A stretch of DNA of 64,000 bases from Pseudomonas protegens (GTDB taxonomy: Bacteria > Pseudomonadota > Gammaproteobacteria > Pseudomonadales > Pseudomonadaceae): contig NZ_CP060201.1 of the NCBI RefSeq assembly GCF_013407925.2, forward strand, positions 1,116,001 through 1,180,000. Reading direction: 5' to 3'. The translations under genes were made by a program, and so were the position numbers. Shown here piece by piece: positions 62,018 to 64,000 of this stretch. The notes under the pieces are model-generated. The model was not told the origin of the DNA. It saw only the letters and a program-made list of their open reading frames with translations, and did not search any database. Position 1 is the first letter of the stretch. Every line of letters begins with the position of its first letter.

Positions 62018-64000
62018 TTACGCCGCGCCCTGACCTTCGGCCAGGAAGAACCAGGTTTCCAGCACCGAGTCCGGGTTCAGCGAAACGCTTTCAATGCCCT
62101 GCTCCATCAGCCACTTGGCCAGGTCCGGGTGGTCCGAAGGCCCCTGGCCGCAGATGCCGATGTACTTGCCGGCCTTGTTGCAGGCGGCGATGGCATTGGC
62201 CAGCAGCTTCTTGACCGCAGGATTACGCTCGTCGAACAGGTGGGCGATGATCCCCGAGTCACGGTCCAGGCCCAGGGTCAGCTGGGTCAGGTCGTTGGAG
62301 CCGATGGAGAAACCATCGAAGTACTCGAGGAACTCCTCGGCCAGGATGGCGTTGGACGGCAGTTCGCACATCATGATCACGCGCAGGCCGTTTTCGCCGC
62401 GCTTGAGGCCATTTTCAGCCAGCAGATCAACCACTTGGCTGGCTTCGCCCAAGGTGCGCACGAACGGCACCATGATTTCGACGTTGGTCAGGCCCATCTC
62501 GTTGCGCACGCGTTTCAGCGCACGGCATTCCAGCTCGAAGCAGTCACGGAAGGATTCGCTGATGTAGCGCGAGGCACCACGGAAGCCCAGCATCGGGTTC
62601 TCTTCTTCCGGCTCGTAGAGCTTGCCGCCGATCAGGTTGGCGTATTCGTTGGACTTGAAGTCCGACAGGCGCACGATGACCTTCTTCGGAGTGAACGCCG
62701 CAGCCAGGGTGCTGATGCCTTCAACCAGCTTGTCGACGTAGAAATCCACAGGATCGTGGTAACCGGCAATACGCTTGTCGACGCTGTCCTTGATCTCTTG
62801 CGGCAGCCCGGCGTAGTTCAGCAGCGCCTTGGGGTGCACGCCGATCATGCGGTTGATGATGAACTCCAGGCGGGCCAGGCCCACGCCGGCGTTTGGCAGT
62901 TGGGCGAAGTCGAAGGCGCGGTCCGGGTTACCGACGTTCATCATGATCTTGAACGGCAGTTCCGGCATGGCGTCTACCGAGTTCTGCTTGATGTCGAAGC
63001 CCAGTTCGCTTTCGAAGATCAAGCCGGTGTCGCCTTCGGCGCAGGAAACGGTCACCCCCTGGCCATCCTTCAGCAGCTCGGTGGCGTTGCCGCAACCCAC
63101 TACCGCCGGAATCCCCAGTTCGCGAGCGATGATCGCCGCGTGGCAGGTACGACCGCCACGGTTGGTGACGATGGCGCTGGCGCGCTTCATCACCGGTTCC
63201 CAGTCCGGGTCGGTCATGTCGGACACCAGCACGTCACCGGCCTGGACCTTGTCCATCTCGGAAACGTCCTTGATGATCCGCACCTTGCCGGCGCCGATGC
63301 GCTGACCGATGGCGCGACCTTCCACCAGCACGGTGCCAGTTTCCTTGAGCAGGTAGCGCTCCATGACGTTGGCCTGGGTACGGCTCTTCACGGTTTCCGG
63401 ACGAGCCTGGACGATGTACAGCTTGCCGTCGTCGCCGTCTTTGGCCCACTCGATGTCCATCGGGCACTGGTAGTGCTTCTCGATGATCATCGCCTGCTTG
63501 GCCAGCTCGCTGACTTCGGCGTCGGTCAGGCAGAAACGCGCGCGATCGGCTGCGTCCACGTCCACGGTCTTCACCGAACGACCGGCCTTGGCTTCGTCGC
63601 CGTAGATCATCTTGATGGCCTTGCTGCCCAGGTTGCGGCGCAGGATGGCCGGACGACCGGCTTCAAGGGTGTTTTTGTGGACGTAGAACTCGTCCGGATT
63701 GACCGCGCCCTGGACCACGGTTTCACCCAGGCCGTAGGCGCCGGTGATGAACACCACGTCACGGAAGCCCGACTCGGTGTCGAGAGTGAACATCACGCCG
63801 GCGGTACCGGTTTCCGAACGCACCATGCGCTGCACACCGGCAGACAGGGCCACCAGCTTGTGGTCGAAACCCTGGTGTACGCGGTAGGAAATGGCGCGAT
63901 CGTTGAACAAAGAGGCAAACACTTCCTTGGCGGCACGGATCACGTTGTCCACGCCACGGATGTTGAGGAAGGTTTCCTGCTGGCCGGCGAAGGAGGCGTC
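62018..64000 (-). CDS. ppsA: Phosphoenolpyruvate synthase PpsA (5' part outside window)
   Basis: This gluconeogenic enzyme turns pyruvate and ATP into phosphoenolpyruvate, AMP and phosphate. The visible 660 codons or so are the C-terminal part; the reading frame stays open to the window edge and the true start lies beyond it. The end of the ATP-grasp domain is followed by the phosphohistidine motif [19 protein letters not shown]. The TIM-barrel PEP-binding domain contains [17 protein letters not shown] with the active-site residues. The C-terminus ([15 protein letters not shown]) is complete. Complete homologues have about 790 residues. Confidence 0.96.
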   Translation of the reverse strand, partial: DASFAGQQETFLNIRGVDNVIRAAKEVFASLFNDRAISYRVHQGFDHKLVALSAGVQRMVRSETGTAGVMFTLDTESGFRDVVFITGAYGLGETVVQGAVNPDEFYVHKNTLEAGRPAILRRNLGSKAIKMIYGDEAKAGRSVKTVDVDAADRARFCLTDAEVSELAKQAMIIEKHYQCPMDIEWAKDGDDGKLYIVQARPETVKSRTQANVMERYLLKETGTVLVEGRAIGQRIGAGKVRIIKDVSEMDKVQAGDVLVSDMTDPDWEPVMKRASAIVTNRGGRTCHAAIIARELGIPAVVGCGNATELLKDGQGVTVSCAEGDTGLIFESELGFDIKQNSVDAMPELPFKIMMNVGNPDRAFDFAQLPNAGVGLARLEFIINRMIGVHPKALLNYAGLPQEIKDSVDKRIAGYHDPVDFYVDKLVEGISTLAAAFTPKKVIVRLSDFKSNEYANLIGGKLYEPEEENPMLGFRGASRYISESFRDCFELECRALKRVRNEMGLTNVEIMVPFVRTLGEASQVVDLLAENGLKRGENGLRVIMMCELPSNAILAEEFLEYFDGFSIGSNDLTQLTLGLDRDSGIIAHLFDERNPAVKKLLANAIAACNKAGKYIGICGQGPSDHPDLAKWLMEQGIESVSLNPDSVLETWFFLAEGQGAA

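Overview
The window reads as chromosomal DNA of a fluorescent Pseudomonas (P. fluorescens / P. protegens / P. chlororaphis type). The basis is high G+C content with Pseudomonas codon use, the gene orders ccoG-ccoH(fixH)-ccoI-ccoS-hemN-anr-apt, dnaX-ybaB-recR, GntR-smc-zipA-ligA, xdhABC-guaD and ppsA-hydrolase-rraA-cmaX-crfX-cmpX-sigX-oprF, and Pseudomonas-type REP palindromes. The species is inferred from remembered gene order, not from a search. I saw no rRNA, tRNA, CRISPR array, integrase, transposase or prophage gene.

Layout. (1) 1-9.1 kb: micro-aerobic respiration. The cbb3 oxidase maturation genes ccoG, fixH/ccoH, ccoI, ccoS and a TauE/SafE-like gene run into hemN, which has an Anr box in front of it. 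A small unknown gene lies on the minus strand, followed by anr itself and apt. (2) 9.1-14.8 kb, minus strand: an acyl-CoA dehydrogenase, recR, a zinc-less oxidoreductase, ybaB and dnaX. (3) 14.9-26.3 kb: an accessory block. It holds a periplasmic solute-binding-like protein, a PAS-GGDEF-EAL protein next to an Aer-like chemoreceptor, a lone XRE regulator, a VOC protein, a DUF2167 protein, an EamA transporter with a divergent LysR gene, a PEBP-family protein, an AraC regulator, a GrpB protein and an A+T-richer methyltransferase. The block ends at the 4.5S (SRP) RNA gene. (4) 27-36.2 kb, minus strand: a zinc metallopeptidase-like protein, ligA, zipA, smc and a GntR gene that appears to head the smc operon. 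(5) 36.4-47 kb: purine catabolism (xdhA, xdhB, xdhC, guaD) with a Tsx-like nucleoside porin, LysR and GntR regulators and a BenE-family permease. (6) 47-56 kb: yggL, dacB, a CHASE-PAS-GGDEF cyclase, rlmKL, rmf and pyrD. (7) 56-64 kb, minus strand: the oprF-sigX cell-envelope cluster with cmpX, crfX, cmaX, rraA, an alpha/beta hydrolase and the 3' part of ppsA, which is cut by the window edge.

How the genes work together. Region 1 makes and matures the high-affinity oxidase and supplies haem under low oxygen, with Anr as the sensor. Region 3 links redox or energy taxis with c-di-GMP. Region 5 looks like a nucleoside or purine uptake and degradation unit with its own GntR regulator. Region 7 is the SigX-OprF envelope-stress neighbourhood.

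No wholly new multi-gene system is evident. The observations most worth testing are a degenerate EAL domain, an orphan plus-strand terminator that may mark a small RNA between pyrD and oprF, paired palindromes in front of xdhA, a shared GntR-type motif in the purine cluster, and a TetR-type palindrome in front of an acyl-CoA dehydrogenase that has no regulator nearby.
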